From Blastocatellia bacterium AA13 (GTDB lineage: Bacteria; Acidobacteriota; Blastocatellia; UBA7656), in the NCBI GenBank assembly GCA_003222245.1, contig QHVH01000004.1, forward strand, positions 1 to 64,000: a stretch of 64,000 nt of DNA, written 5' to 3'. Positions 46,911 through 56,131 of the stretch are shown here, in pieces. Under the pieces are notes generated by a model. That model made no database searches, was not told where the DNA came from, and saw nothing but the letters and a program-made list of their open reading frames with translations. Position 1 is the stretch's first letter; every line of letters begins with the position of its first letter. The translations under genes and the position numbers were made by a program.

Positions 46911-47255
46911 TCAATATTCAATCGATCTGAAGAAGCAGGTCCGCTCACCCGTATGGCATGCAGGCCCTCGAGGTTCAACCATCACGAGCAATGCGTCTCC
47001 GTCACAATCAATCGCTATGGAAACTACTCGCTGCGTATTTCCGCTGCTTTCACCTTTGTGCCACAACTGAGCGCGCGAGCGACTCCAGAACCATGTCTCT
47101 CCCGTTTCCTTTGTCCTGGCGAGGGACTCCTTGTTCATATATGCCACCATCAGGACCTGTTGAGTCGCGGAGTCCTGCACAATTGCGGTAACAAGGCCTC
47201 GCTCGTCAAAGTTGATTGATTGGTCAGTTGTCATTCGTCGCTTGTCATCGGTCAT
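46911..47255 (-). CDS. hisI: Phosphoribosyl-AMP cyclohydrolase
   Basis: A 114-residue HisI protein without the HisE domain. It opens the adenine ring of phosphoribosyl-AMP in histidine synthesis. Conserved parts are visible: [55 protein letters not shown], with the zinc/Mg ligand Cys and Asp residues. It overlaps hisF by 11 bases (Met8 at 47234 is an alternative start that avoids this), so it is translated from the same mRNA. Confidence 0.94.
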   Translation of the reverse strand: MTDDKRRMTTDQSINFDERGLVTAIVQDSATQQVLMVAYMNKESLARTKETGETWFWSRSRAQLWHKGESSGNTQRVVSIAIDCDGDALLVMVEPRGPACHTGERTCFFRSIEY

Positions 47256-48150
47256 GTGTCACTTGCCGCCGCTCGTTTGAAGGCTCGAGAGTCGGCGCTG
47301 TGATTCGCACTGGAAGGCCGCGGGCCCGGAGCAGTTCTTTGGCTTGAGTGATGGTAAATTCGCCGTAGTGGAAGATCGAAGCGGCGAGAACAGCGGAAGC
47401 CTTGCCTTCTTCGAGCGCCTCCGCCAGGTGCTCCAACGTCCCCGCGCCGCCCGACGCTATGACGGGGATCGACACCGCTTCGGCTACAGCGCGGGTCAAT
47501 CCCAGGTCGTAGCCGTCGCGAGTGCCATCGCAATCCATGCTGGTCAGTAGAATTTCGCCGGCGCCGAGTTTCTCCACTTGAACCGCCCATTCCACTACAT
47601 CAATGCCTGTCGCGATACGCCCTCCATGGCTATAGACTTCCCACGAGCCTCCCGCTTCACCCTCGTCGCTGGCCCCCCGCCCCCCTCCACGATTCCCCAT
47701 TTCGCTCCCCTCCATTCCCTGTCCCCTGTTCCCTTCCCTCTGCCTACCTCTCTTCCGAGCGTCGATCGCGACTACGATGGCTTGCGAGCCGAACGATGAA
47801 GCGCCTGAAGCGATCAGCGCGGGATTATCTATGGCGGCGGTGTTGATCGATATTTTGTCGGCGCCGGATGCCAGAATCTCCCGCATGTCTTCGATAGTCC
47901 GAATTCCGCCGCCGACTGTAAAGGGAATGAAAACGGAATCGGCGACTTTTCGCACCATCTCTCGAACGATGTCTCTACGATCCGATGACGCGGTTATGTC
48001 CAGGAACACCAGCTCATCCGCGCCTTCGCGATCATAGCGTCGAGCCTGTTCGATCGGGTCTCCTGCATCCTGGAGCTCCAGAAATTTGATGCCTTTGACG
48101 ACACGGCCTCGATCGACGTCCAGACAGGGAATGATTCGCTTAGCGAGCAT
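47245..48150 (-). CDS. hisF: Imidazole glycerol phosphate synthase subunit HisF with a low-complexity insertion
   Basis: A 301-residue HisF, longer than the usual ~253. Catalytic Asp11 ([12 protein letters not shown]) and Asp130 (VVAIDAR) are intact, as are both phosphate-binding halves ([20 protein letters not shown]). The added length is a Gly/Arg/Glu-rich segment at residues ~135-168 just after beta-strand 5, starting [15 protein letters not shown]; at DNA level this is a pyrimidine-rich stretch on the plus strand (~47647-47748). The frame stays open across it, so the protein is probably functional with a flexible loop. HisF makes the imidazole ring with ammonia from HisH, whose gene is not in the window. 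Confidence 0.93.
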   Translation of the reverse strand: MLAKRIIPCLDVDRGRVVKGIKFLELQDAGDPIEQARRYDREGADELVFLDITASSDRRDIVREMVRKVADSVFIPFTVGGGIRTIEDMREILASGADKISINTAAIDNPALIASGASSFGSQAIVVAIDARKRGRQREGNRGQGMEGSEMGNRGGGRGASDEGEAGGSWEVYSHGGRIATGIDVVEWAVQVEKLGAGEILLTSMDCDGTRDGYDLGLTRAVAEAVSIPVIASGGAGTLEHLAEALEEGKASAVLAASIFHYGEFTITQAKELLRARGLPVRITAPTLEPSNERRQVTHDR

Positions 48151-48265
48151 ATGCGTCGGTCAAAAACAGAACGATAGATATTATGCCATCGCGTGCGGCA
48201 AGGCGGCATGGGGCGCCTTCTACTTGCAACGATATATCGGTGTGCTGTACGCCTGCCGCGCGGTG

Positions 48266-48994
48266 CTACTTCGCGGCTTCAATCGCTTCCTGCAATGTGA
48301 AGCGCCTTTCATAGAGCGCTTTGCCTACGATCACCGAATCAACTCCGTCGGCCTCGAGCTCGCGTAACCTTGATATATCATCGAGCGACGATACGCCTCC
48401 GGATGCAGTTATTCGCGCGCCCGATGCGACCGCGATTTCGCGAGTCAACTCTACATTCGGTCCTTCTAATTTTCCGTCCCGGGTTATGTCGGTAAAGATG
48501 ATTCGCTTCACGCCGACAGCGGCAACCTGACGGGCGAGTTCTATCGCATCAATTTGACTGGCGTGGGTCCAGCCGCGCGTGGCTACTTCACGTCCGCGTG
48601 CGTCGATGCCGACGACTATCCCTTCCGAAAACATATTCACCGCCTCCCGCAATATCTCGGGCCGCTCGACGGCAGTTGTTCCAAGGATCGCTTCAGCCGC
48701 GCCGATTGTTACTAATAGATGTTCGATGTCCGAGATCGAACGGATGCCTCCGCCGACTTCGACTGGTGTAGTCGTATTTGAAACGATTCGCTGTATGATC
48801 TTCTGATTCTCCGAAGCTGCTCCGAGAAAAGCGCCATCCAGGTCTACAACATGGATCTTCAATGCGCCGGCCTGCTGGTAACCCAGGGCCGCCTCAACCG
48901 GATCGCGGCCGTAGACCGTTTCTTTATCCTTGCGCCCCTCGACCAGGCGAACGCAGCGGCCATCCTTCAAGTCTATCGCGGGAATTATTATCAT
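48266..48994 (-). CDS. hisA: Phosphoribosylformimino-5-aminoimidazole carboxamide ribotide isomerase
   Basis: A 242-residue HisA, normal length. Catalytic Asp8 in IIPAIDLKDGRCVRL and the second acid in ITRDGKLEGPNVEL fit the Amadori isomerase; the phosphate sites are EVGGGIRS and TASGGVSS. It precedes hisF by 115 bases and hisI on the same strand, giving hisA-hisF-hisI, the terminal part of a his operon whose other genes lie elsewhere. Confidence 0.95.
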   Translation of the reverse strand: MIIIPAIDLKDGRCVRLVEGRKDKETVYGRDPVEAALGYQQAGALKIHVVDLDGAFLGAASENQKIIQRIVSNTTTPVEVGGGIRSISDIEHLLVTIGAAEAILGTTAVERPEILREAVNMFSEGIVVGIDARGREVATRGWTHASQIDAIELARQVAAVGVKRIIFTDITRDGKLEGPNVELTREIAVASGARITASGGVSSLDDISRLRELEADGVDSVIVGKALYERRFTLQEAIEAAK

Positions 48995-49355
48995 TGTTCT
49001 TCGTCTATGCGTTCGATCGTGTAGCTTTGCCGCTCAATCCCGAGGAGAGAATATACGGCGCATCCGAGCTTAAGAAAAGTCGGCGCACCCCGCAATCACT
49101 CTATTGACGGCGCCTACCAGGGCGACGGTCCACGCGACAGCGATTACGTAGCGGCGCGATTACCAATCTCTTGAGACTGTATATTGAAGCGCGGATATTT
49201 GCCTTTTGCCTGGGAATGAACGAGACTTACCGCCTCCGAACAACCCGGCGCCGGGACAAAGATCTGGATATTTCCCCAAGATCGGTTGCGAATACTTCAT
49301 CGAAGCGGCCAAGCTAAGACTCTAAAACTAAAATCCAGTTTCAGAAGGACGACCT
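48995..49355. other. Divergent intergenic region between hisA and a small exported protein gene
   Basis: About 360 bases with promoters presumably for hisA (minus) and the gene at 49356 (plus). I saw no his leader peptide or T-box-like structure, and no open frame with a family match. Confidence 0.4.
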
Positions 49356-49742
49356 ATGCCGAAATCACTCTTCCCCGGAGTCTGTTTAAGCGCTGCGTTC
49401 CTTTTGCTCTCCGTTTGCGCGCAATATCGAATTGGCGTAGCTCAAGAGACCAAACCTCAAAGAATGTCGCCGAGCGAACTTTTTGGCGCGCTGGCGAATC
49501 AGCCTGATTTCACCGCTGACTGGGTTGCGATTATCGACGAGCCTCAGATGGGGATCAAGTACACGGCCAGAATTCGAATCGCAAGGAAGAAAGAGCAATT
49601 GCGGCGCGAGATTTTTCCACTGGAAAATGAACCCCAACTACGATCCTCTGGCGACAAGAACTACAAGCTGATGGAAACAATCAGAGGAAAAGTCGCCGGT
49701 TCACCGCCTCCTCCGATGAAAAAGAAATCGGATGACTTTTAG
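49356..49742 (+). CDS. Exported protein, N-terminal part resembling LolA-type lipoprotein-sorting fold
   Basis: A 128-residue protein with a signal peptide (~residues 1-30, FPGVCLSAAFLLLSVC). The mature part SPSELFGALANQPDFTADWV then IKYTARIRIARKKEQLRREI has the helix-then-beta start seen in LolA/DUF4412-like proteins, but stops early with a Pro/Lys-rich tail (GSPPPPMKKKSDDF). It may be a shortened member of that fold. Ribosome binding site AGAAGGACG. The PAP2 gene follows 15 bases after its stop. Confidence 0.65.
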   Translation: MPKSLFPGVCLSAAFLLLSVCAQYRIGVAQETKPQRMSPSELFGALANQPDFTADWVAIIDEPQMGIKYTARIRIARKKEQLRREIFPLENEPQLRSSGDKNYKLMETIRGKVAGSPPPPMKKKSDDF

Positions 49743-49757
49743 ATCTCAAGGACCAGC

Positions 49758-50474
49758 ATGAGTTCGGATCGACAAGCAATGGATTCGAATCGAGCGGTAA
49801 CCGGCGCGGAGGGATCAGGCAGCGGCGCATACGTTGTGCGAAGAATGCGCTGGGCCGAGACTATTTTCGCTCTGGTGTTGATGGCGTACACCGCGCTCGC
49901 CGTTCTGGCGAATCGGTATGCATACTTCGAATGGGATCTGAGACTGGCGAGATGGATACAGTCGCTTCACGGATTCGGGTTCGATTCGCTGATGGAATGG
50001 ATATCGATTCCCGGAAGCGGATGGACGCCGTTTTTTCTTGTTGTCGCCATTGGGCTGGGCTTGTTTGGAGCGAGGCTGAGACTGGAAGCCCTGGCGCTTA
50101 CGTCCGGTGTTGGTCTGGGCGCGCTGTTGAACAGATTTCTCAAACAGCTCATAGGGAGACCACGTCCCAGCAACCTGCTGTTACATATCGATGGCAGATA
50201 CCGTCTCGAGAGTTTTCCATCGGGGCACGTAATGTTCTTTGTTGAGTTCTTCGGCTTTGCTTTTGTCCTTTGCTACGTCCTGATGAAGCGAGGCGCGTTG
50301 CGAACCGCGATGATGTCGCTCCTGGGATCGCTCATAGCCTTAATTGGCGTATCGCGGGTCTGGCTCGGAGCACATTGGCCGAGCGACGTTGCCGGAGCTT
50401 ATCTCGCCGGTGGAATCTGGTTGTTTATTACCATCGGATTCTATCGACGATTGAAGCCGACCGGTAATGAGTGA
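49758..50474 (+). CDS. PAP2-family membrane phosphatase
   Basis: A 238-residue protein with about six membrane helices and the three-part phosphatase motif: KQLIGRPRPSN, SFPSGHVMF and RVWLGAHWPSDVAGAYLAG, with the catalytic histidines of the last two. The family removes phosphate from lipid phosphates such as undecaprenyl pyrophosphate or phosphatidic acid; the active site faces the periplasm. The first ~30 residues are a hydrophilic extension. Substrate not resolved by sequence. Confidence 0.92.
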   Translation: MSSDRQAMDSNRAVTGAEGSGSGAYVVRRMRWAETIFALVLMAYTALAVLANRYAYFEWDLRLARWIQSLHGFGFDSLMEWISIPGSGWTPFFLVVAIGLGLFGARLRLEALALTSGVGLGALLNRFLKQLIGRPRPSNLLLHIDGRYRLESFPSGHVMFFVEFFGFAFVLCYVLMKRGALRTAMMSLLGSLIALIGVSRVWLGAHWPSDVAGAYLAGGIWLFITIGFYRRLKPTGNE

Positions 50475-50522
50475 TTCGGACGTGGAGACGGGGCATTTTG
50501 GGATGAAAGCCTACGGTTTTGA

Positions 50523-50550
50523 TTGACATTCGCGTGAGCCTACTTACAAT
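50523..50550 (+). promoter_or_regulatory. Predicted strong sigma70-type promoter of the Cys-rich peptide gene
   Basis: Consensus TTGACA (50523-50528), a 16-base spacer, and TACAAT (50545-50550), 56 bases before the start codon at 50607. It is the best promoter match I found in the window and implies that the peptide is made in quantity. Confidence 0.6.
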
Positions 50551-50606
50551 TGCTGGATCACTCTAGCTTGCAATAAGCACAAAGAGAAGTAAGGAGGGCG
50601 ATACTG

Positions 50607-50852
50607 ATGAAGAAGTGGTGTCTTTCAGTGATGCTTTCTTTCTGCTTGGGCCTTGTCGCGACGACGACCTGGTTACTCGCGACTCCGGTTCGAGCTCTAG
50701 GCGCGACCTGCACACACAACTGCGGCGGCGGCATACCACCCGTCAGTTGCACGGGTGCGAGTTGCTTTCTGACCGCGAAGGGCTGTTGTTCAGTCGACTC
50801 GAGCGGAAATACGCATTGCACTATCTGCGGCAGCGTACCGATCGGCCGCTAG
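50607..50852 (+). CDS. Small Cys-rich exported peptide
   Basis: An 81-residue protein: signal peptide (~1-32, SVMLSFCLGLVATTTWLLAT then PVRALGA) and a ~48-residue mature part with eight Cys (TCTHNCGGG, SCTGASC, KGCCSVDSS, HCTICGS). The even count suggests four disulfides or metal binding. Strong AAGGAGG ribosome binding site and a strong promoter precede it. It is followed by a membrane-bound thioredoxin-like protein that might act on its cysteines. No family is recognised. Confidence 0.78.
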   Translation: MKKWCLSVMLSFCLGLVATTTWLLATPVRALGATCTHNCGGGIPPVSCTGASCFLTAKGCCSVDSSGNTHCTICGSVPIGR

Positions 50853-50955
50853 CAACCGGCTGCTAATCAACGAGACGGCTTTGGACACGGCGCAGCAGAA
50901 ACACCGGCGCCGCCCTGTTCAAAGCCGGTCTCATACGGGTCGCTCCATTCCAGCT

Positions 50956-51588
50956 ATGCCAACCGAACAACTCAATAGCGAGCCGCACAGCGGGACAAGC
51001 AGTCCGAGAGCCTTCGGGTCAATTGGGAAGAGCTTACGAACGATCGGTCCGTGGGTGATTATACTCGTCCTCGCAGTATCAAATGCGCTTCTCATAAACC
51101 AGAACCTCCGAATGCGCGCGGAAATCAACAAGGGCAAGCCTGACTCTCTCGAGCCGGGCAATAAAGTATCGCCTTTTGTTGTGACGGCGCTGCGCGGAGG
51201 AACCATCAATGTGAACTACACGGGCGAGGAAGCCAAACGAGTCTTTCTATTTTTTAGCCCTGGGTGCCAGTATTGTCACGAGCAGTTTCCCTACTGGCGA
51301 GAGGTGCTGAAGAGCATAAACGGCAATCGTTTTCAGGTAATCGGCCTCGTTTCCGATTCCGAGGACAAGGCGAAGGTCGAGGATTATCTTCGCTCCGCGG
51401 GCTGCGAGTCTATGCCGGTAGCGTTTCTGCCGAGTTCCATCCAGCAAAGCTACAAGCTGATATTCACTCCTATAACCATTGTTGTAGATAACAACGGACG
51501 CGTGGAGAAAATCTGGCCGGGTTTGTGGGATAGCGAAACGATAGCATCCGCGAATTCGAGTCTCGGGCTTGAAATCTCCAAACGATAA
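50956..51588 (+). CDS. Membrane-anchored thioredoxin-fold protein (TlpA/ResA-like)
   Basis: A 210-residue protein (start 50956; TTG at 50881 would add 25 basic residues and is possible). A hydrophilic N-terminus is followed by one membrane helix (~34-52, GPWVIILVLAVSNALLI) and a thioredoxin-like domain (~75-205) with the active site SPGCQYCHEQFPYW (CxxC) and the cis-Pro-type region FTPITIVVDNNGRV. TlpA/ResA-like proteins reduce extracytoplasmic disulfides, often in cytochrome maturation or for a specific client. The Cys-rich exported peptide just upstream is an evident client candidate, which is inference. Confidence 0.85.
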   Translation: MPTEQLNSEPHSGTSSPRAFGSIGKSLRTIGPWVIILVLAVSNALLINQNLRMRAEINKGKPDSLEPGNKVSPFVVTALRGGTINVNYTGEEAKRVFLFFSPGCQYCHEQFPYWREVLKSINGNRFQVIGLVSDSEDKAKVEDYLRSAGCESMPVAFLPSSIQQSYKLIFTPITIVVDNNGRVEKIWPGLWDSETIASANSSLGLEISKR

Positions 51589-52070
51589 TCAGCGAACGCT
51601 CCGCCCTTCACTCCGACCGCTCTACTCCGGTTCAACCTCGATCTACTCTCCGGACACTCGCCGCCCTTTGGGTTTTAGTCCTTCCAACGCGCGTGGGTAG
51701 TGTGTTGATGGTGCGCCGCTGAAATGGATCTTATCTGGAGATACGCTGAATCTGGTCAAGGTATGATAGAGCCCTCGTCGCATACTCAAATGACTCATTA
51801 ACCAAATCATCTAAGCGCTGAATCTCGTCATGGTAATCCGCGCGCACACGATTGATATGCAAGCGGTCACCATTGAGCCCGACAGCAGTTGAGCTTCGCC
51901 CCGCCTCGTCATCGGATTATTCATGTTCACGACTGAGTCGAAGCGCTAGTCTAAATACGAGAACGAGATTTCCATTAGCCCCAGGCGCCATCCGGGCGGG
52001 CACGCGCCTCTGGAAGGCGGCACGCGATGAGCGCGAGATCAAGCGTAGCACTCAACCGAGCGCTTCCCGT
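51589..52070. other. Intergenic stretch between convergent genes
   Basis: About 480 bases downstream of the thioredoxin-like gene and 3' of the VanY-type gene. Open frames are Ser/Arg-rich antisense or random frames. No clear terminator, repeat or gene found. Confidence 0.4.
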
Positions 52071-52970
52071 TCATCGCACGTATTCCCAGTGCCATGGCTC
52101 GTAGAAGTATGGGTGAAATCCAAATTTTCCCGCATTTTTCACGAGCCACCGGTAGACCGAGGTCCTGGTTTGAAGAAGCCGGTTGCTGTCGCTCGTGTTC
52201 ACGGGCTCGCCTCCGACATACAGGTCAAGAGCCCGTCCGGTGAAGTGAGGGCTGTTGACCGCGAGTCCGGCGCTGCCTGAGTGTGGAGAGGCTTTTCGAA
52301 GCTGATCCTGGTAATCGCGTGTGCGAAACGCCGACACAATTTTGAGGTACTTTTCGGAGGGATCAAGCGCTCCCGCGCGCGTCACTCGCAATCCGAGAGA
52401 CCGATCCTTCATCGCTCCCGTCAACATCCGTTTGTAAGCCGCATAGGTGCCTTTTTCAACCCGCCGGAGAGCTGCGGGCCGCTCTGGATCGTAGAGCTCC
52501 GACGGCGGCGCTTCGACAAGATCATCGTTTGACGGATGGCTTCGATCTTTGACTCTTGCGCTTTGAAGCGCCCCGATTATGCTGAACCATGTTTCGGAGT
52601 CGATGACTCCAGTCTTACGGAGCGCTCGCGCCTCCTGCCAGCGTCCGACCGCCCGGGAAAAGCCGTTGGTTCCCACCGCGTCCGAAGTGCGAAGCATGTG
52701 ACTTACGAGGGGCGCATAGATCAGCCATCCGCGTTGCGATTTACCGCCAAAGGACCACCTCAGGTCAGCGCTGCTTATAAGGTTTGCGACGGGATTTGTA
52801 TCGGGAACAGGGGCCGGAACTCCATCTCGGATCGATCCAACGCCGCGGTGATCGATCGTCGTAGTGACCTTGTGGAAAGCGGCGCTTCTACCCACCGCGG
52901 CGAAAATATACGCAGTGACAACCCCCATAATCAGCAACGATCCAACTCTCTTGATTCGACTCGACGGCAC
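52071..52970 (-). CDS. VanY-type D-alanyl-D-alanine carboxypeptidase family protein (M15)
   Basis: A 299-residue protein with an N-terminal membrane anchor (residues ~8-30, VGSLLIMGVVTAYIFAAVGR), a long middle region and a C-terminal M15B peptidase domain (~175-299). Zinc ligands and catalytic residues appear in SPHFTGRALDLYV (SxHxxGxAxD pattern) and EPWHWEYV. Such enzymes trim the terminal D-Ala of peptidoglycan stems in the periplasm. No resistance genes are adjacent, so a housekeeping wall role is more likely than vancomycin resistance. Confidence 0.9.
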   Translation of the reverse strand: MPSSRIKRVGSLLIMGVVTAYIFAAVGRSAAFHKVTTTIDHRGVGSIRDGVPAPVPDTNPVANLISSADLRWSFGGKSQRGWLIYAPLVSHMLRTSDAVGTNGFSRAVGRWQEARALRKTGVIDSETWFSIIGALQSARVKDRSHPSNDDLVEAPPSELYDPERPAALRRVEKGTYAAYKRMLTGAMKDRSLGLRVTRAGALDPSEKYLKIVSAFRTRDYQDQLRKASPHSGSAGLAVNSPHFTGRALDLYVGGEPVNTSDSNRLLQTRTSVYRWLVKNAGKFGFHPYFYEPWHWEYVR

Positions 52971-53339
52971 AAAATCAAATTATCAAACGCGGCGGACGGA
53001 CTCAATATCAAGCTGAGAACCTGAATCACTCCAGTCAGTTGATATCCTTCCATTCCGGCCAGCCACGCTTCGGCTCGCTTTCCGAAAGCGATTTTGGACT
53101 GATCGCGGGAATGCGATTTGCACGGAGGGCATCCGCCCGTATCGCTATCAATCACCAGATTGTCTTGTAAGGCTCCCAACCAACGTCGATGTGTCCGATA
53201 GCGGTGCGAGCGCTCCGCCCGGTGTATTTCAGCCGGACTTTCGATATGTTCGCCGAGCCCCCCCGGCCGTCGGGACATCTTCCGAGAGCGGTTCCATTTT
53301 GTGGAAATGGAATACCAGAAGTAAAGATGAGGTGCTCAA
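52971..53339. other. Divergent intergenic region upstream of the VanY-type gene
   Basis: About 370 bases between the divergent VanY-type gene and the small protein at 53340. A 115-codon minus-strand frame here carries two Cys (GGCPPCKSH), but no ribosome binding site or domain supports it. No gene called. Confidence 0.4.
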
Positions 53340-53693
53340 ATGCTGATCAGCATGGATCAGGAGAAGGCAGGACAGATTCGCGCGGTGTTCGCGTTGACTG
53401 GACCTCGGCAAACGCAGTTGGAGTTCGTTCTCAAGATTAACGGGGACGCCGTTCGATCTCGCCAGGCTCTAAGCGAAGTATCAAAACTTATAGATCAGCT
53501 CAAATTCGCGGCCCGGCCCCATTCGTGCGCGGGCTGCGACTGGCACGACGTGATGGCATTGATCGAGCGCTGTCATAGAGAAGCCCAGGCCTTCTCATGT
53601 TATGCCTCGACATCTCTCATGATCGACGACGCCGCGCCGCTTGTTGTAGCTGCCGAGCCGCGGCTGACAGCGGCAACGGCAGTTCTCCACTGA
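53340..53693 (+). CDS. Hypothetical protein with a CxxCDWH motif
   Basis: A 117-residue cytoplasmic protein without recognised family. It begins after GAGGTG at good distance. Helical middle region (ALSEVSKLIDQLKF), then HSCAGCDWHDVMALIERCH with Cys and His spaced to bind a metal. Ends in a mixed hydrophobic tail. Its stop codon abuts the stop of the convergent S9B peptidase gene with no spacer at all. Confidence 0.62.
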   Translation: MLISMDQEKAGQIRAVFALTGPRQTQLEFVLKINGDAVRSRQALSEVSKLIDQLKFAARPHSCAGCDWHDVMALIERCHREAQAFSCYASTSLMIDDAAPLVVAAEPRLTAATAVLH

Positions 53694-56003
53694 TTATCGA
53701 TCCGGCTCATTCGGCGCGGGACCGGCCGGAAGCTTTTCTTTCAAGTACCGCGTAAGCAGGCTGAATACATGCCTAGTCGTGCCGGGTCCTTCGTTGATTC
53801 CGTGAGTACGGTTCGGATACGCCATCATCGTGAATTGTTTTCCGGACGCGACCAGCGCGTTTATGAGCGCTTCGGTACCCTGATAGTGTACGTTGTCGTC
53901 TCCGGTGCCATGAACCACGAGCAAATCGCCTTTCAACTGCGCGGCGAAAGTTACCGGTGAGCTTTGCTTGTATTCATCGGGGTGATCCTGAGGCAGTCCG
54001 CAGTACCGCTCCTGATAAATCGTATCGTAGTACTTGATGTCCGCGACCGGCGCGACGGCCATCGCCATTCGATAGAGATCGGGATAGCGAAAGATCGCGT
54101 TCAGGCTCGACGACCCGCCGCCGCTCCAACCCCAGATGCCGATGCGGGACGGATCTACAAAGGGCCACTTCGCGACTGCCCGCACTGCGCCGGCCTGATC
54201 GCCGGAATTTACGACGCCCATCTTCCTATAGATCACTTTTCGCCATTCTCTTCCTTTTGGAGCCGGCGTCCCTCGATTGTCGACGCTCATCACGATGTAG
54301 CCCTGCTGGGCCAGCATCGTATGCCAGATCTGATTTCTCCCGCCCCACGCATCGAGCACCGTCTGTGACCACGGCTCGCCGTAGACATAAAAGAGCACCG
54401 GATATCGCTTCTTCGCGTCGAAGTCCGGAGGTTTAATCATCCAGCCATCGAGTTGCACACCCCCGCCGATATCGACGCGGAAGAACTCGGAAGGGCACTG
54501 TTTTAGACTCTTCATTCGCTCCTGAAGCGCTTTGTTATCGATCAAGCTTCGCAAGGTTGCGTGCTCGGGCAGGCGCACGACTTCGGTGATTGGTGGAGTC
54601 GTGAAGTTTGAATAGGTATGAATCGCAACATCGTTTCGCGGAGAGATGATGTAGTCGTGCCGTCCGGATTGTGCAGCCGGAGACAACTTCTCGGCCTTGC
54701 CGGAGCCGTCCAGCCGCGTCCGGAACAGATACCGCTGCGTCGCGTTCGCGGGCGAAGCGTCGTAATAGAACCATCCGCCGGTCAGGTCGACCTTCTCGGC
54801 CCCGATCACGTCGAAGTTTCCCGGAGTGATGCACTTTATGTCGCGTCCATCTCGCGACACCGAGTAGATGTGGCGCCAGCCGTCTCGCTCGCTGGTCCAC
54901 AGAAACCGCTTGCCATGGTCCATCCACTCGACGTCTCCACGGGCGAGGCCCTTCTTGTCCCAATCGAGATCTCCCCACGCGACGTCGACCCAGGCGTCGT
55001 CTTTTTCAGTGAGAATGGTTCGAACCCCACCGTCTTTAATGCCGCCCAGCATCACGACGTTCGTGTTTTGCAGGCGGTTGAGCTGTTGAATGATCACTTC
55101 GTCGGATGTTCCCGCCCACTCCATTCTCGCCGGATATGTGTTGCGAGGGTCGCCCGGCACATCGAACCAGTTTGTTTTGCCTCCGTCGGCGCTTACGACG
55201 CCGGTGCGAGCGGCCGAGTTCATCTGGCCCGCCTTTGGATACGGGAACGTGGTGACGACCGGATACAGGCCGGCGGTGTCATTCACCAGCAGATAGTCTT
55301 TCACTCCGCTCGTATCCAATTGCCAGTAAGCGATGTGATTTCCGTCCGGACTCCAACGCCAGCCGTCGCGGCAGAAGAGCTCTTCTTCATACACCCAGTC
55401 GAACGTTCCGTTAACGATATGATTTGAACCATCGGAGGTCAGCTTCGTGATTCGTCCGTCAGACAGGCCTTCGACGTAGAGATTGTTCTCGCGAACATAG
55501 CCGACGCGAGCTCCATCGGGAGAGAACTTCGCGAACATCAACATGGAAGGACCGGCATCGCCGCCGAGCTTGCGCAGTTTCCAGTCCTTCAAGTCCAGTA
55601 CCCAGTAATCGCCTCTGGTGTTGCTTCGCCAGACGCGCTGAGAATTCGCGAAGATCAGGAGTTTCTGACCGTTTTGACTGAAATCAAATTGCTCGATTGA
55701 AATCGGCGAAGAGGCGCCTTGGGGAGTCAGCTTGTCGGCGGAAACCAGAATCGTCTTCTGTCCCGTCGACGCATCGTATCGCGTAATGTCGGAGAGACCC
55801 TGCTTCGCGGAGGGTTCGAGCATGAAGTATCCCGAGCCGTCGTCCTGCCATTGAACTTCTCCTAGCGACCTGGCCCCGAAAGTAGACAGAGTTTCCAGTG
55901 TGATCAGGCCGTTTACGGCCTGCGGCGCGGATCGCTGCGCGAGAATGGGTGCGGCCGCCAACGCTAAGACCATTAGCGCGGCGAGCAGACGAGATCGATT
56001 CAT
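53694..56003 (-). CDS. Exported dipeptidyl-peptidase IV-like serine peptidase (S9B)
   Basis: A 769-residue protein with a signal peptide (residues ~1-22) whose start at 56003 is fixed by a strong GAGGAGGAAT ribosome binding site. The N-terminal ~480 residues form the DPPIV propeller (SPDGARVGYVRENNLYVEGL, NGTFDWVYEEELFCRDGWRW with the two Glu that bind the substrate N-terminus). The C-terminal hydrolase has Ser627 in GWSGGG (usual GWSYGG), the Asp in GTGDDNVHY and the His in NRTHGI. It removes X-Pro or X-Ala dipeptides, probably for nutrition. Length is typical. Confidence 0.94.
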   Translation of the reverse strand: MNRSRLLAALMVLALAAAPILAQRSAPQAVNGLITLETLSTFGARSLGEVQWQDDGSGYFMLEPSAKQGLSDITRYDASTGQKTILVSADKLTPQGASSPISIEQFDFSQNGQKLLIFANSQRVWRSNTRGDYWVLDLKDWKLRKLGGDAGPSMLMFAKFSPDGARVGYVRENNLYVEGLSDGRITKLTSDGSNHIVNGTFDWVYEEELFCRDGWRWSPDGNHIAYWQLDTSGVKDYLLVNDTAGLYPVVTTFPYPKAGQMNSAARTGVVSADGGKTNWFDVPGDPRNTYPARMEWAGTSDEVIIQQLNRLQNTNVVMLGGIKDGGVRTILTEKDDAWVDVAWGDLDWDKKGLARGDVEWMDHGKRFLWTSERDGWRHIYSVSRDGRDIKCITPGNFDVIGAEKVDLTGGWFYYDASPANATQRYLFRTRLDGSGKAEKLSPAAQSGRHDYIISPRNDVAIHTYSNFTTPPITEVVRLPEHATLRSLIDNKALQERMKSLKQCPSEFFRVDIGGGVQLDGWMIKPPDFDAKKRYPVLFYVYGEPWSQTVLDAWGGRNQIWHTMLAQQGYIVMSVDNRGTPAPKGREWRKVIYRKMGVVNSGDQAGAVRAVAKWPFVDPSRIGIWGWSGGGSSSLNAIFRYPDLYRMAMAVAPVADIKYYDTIYQERYCGLPQDHPDEYKQSSPVTFAAQLKGDLLVVHGTGDDNVHYQGTEALINALVASGKQFTMMAYPNRTHGINEGPGTTRHVFSLLTRYLKEKLPAGPAPNEPDR

Positions 56004-56131
56004 GATTCCTCCTCTTCGGCCTGATGAACGGTGATCGCGGCTATTAATATCAGAGTTGTCGCGCAAAGCGTTTCATAAAACTTCAAACTTGGTTGCCTTG
56101 ACTCCGGTGATGAAGCTTCGATGCGAGGCGG

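Noticed and set aside
52071-52970. Vancomycin resistance gene
   Set aside because: The M15B motif is shared by ordinary peptidoglycan carboxypeptidases, and no vanHAX-like genes are present.
52931-53278. 115-codon minus-strand frame upstream of the VanY-type gene
   Set aside because: No start signal or domain and it overlaps the VanY-type start; insufficient support.
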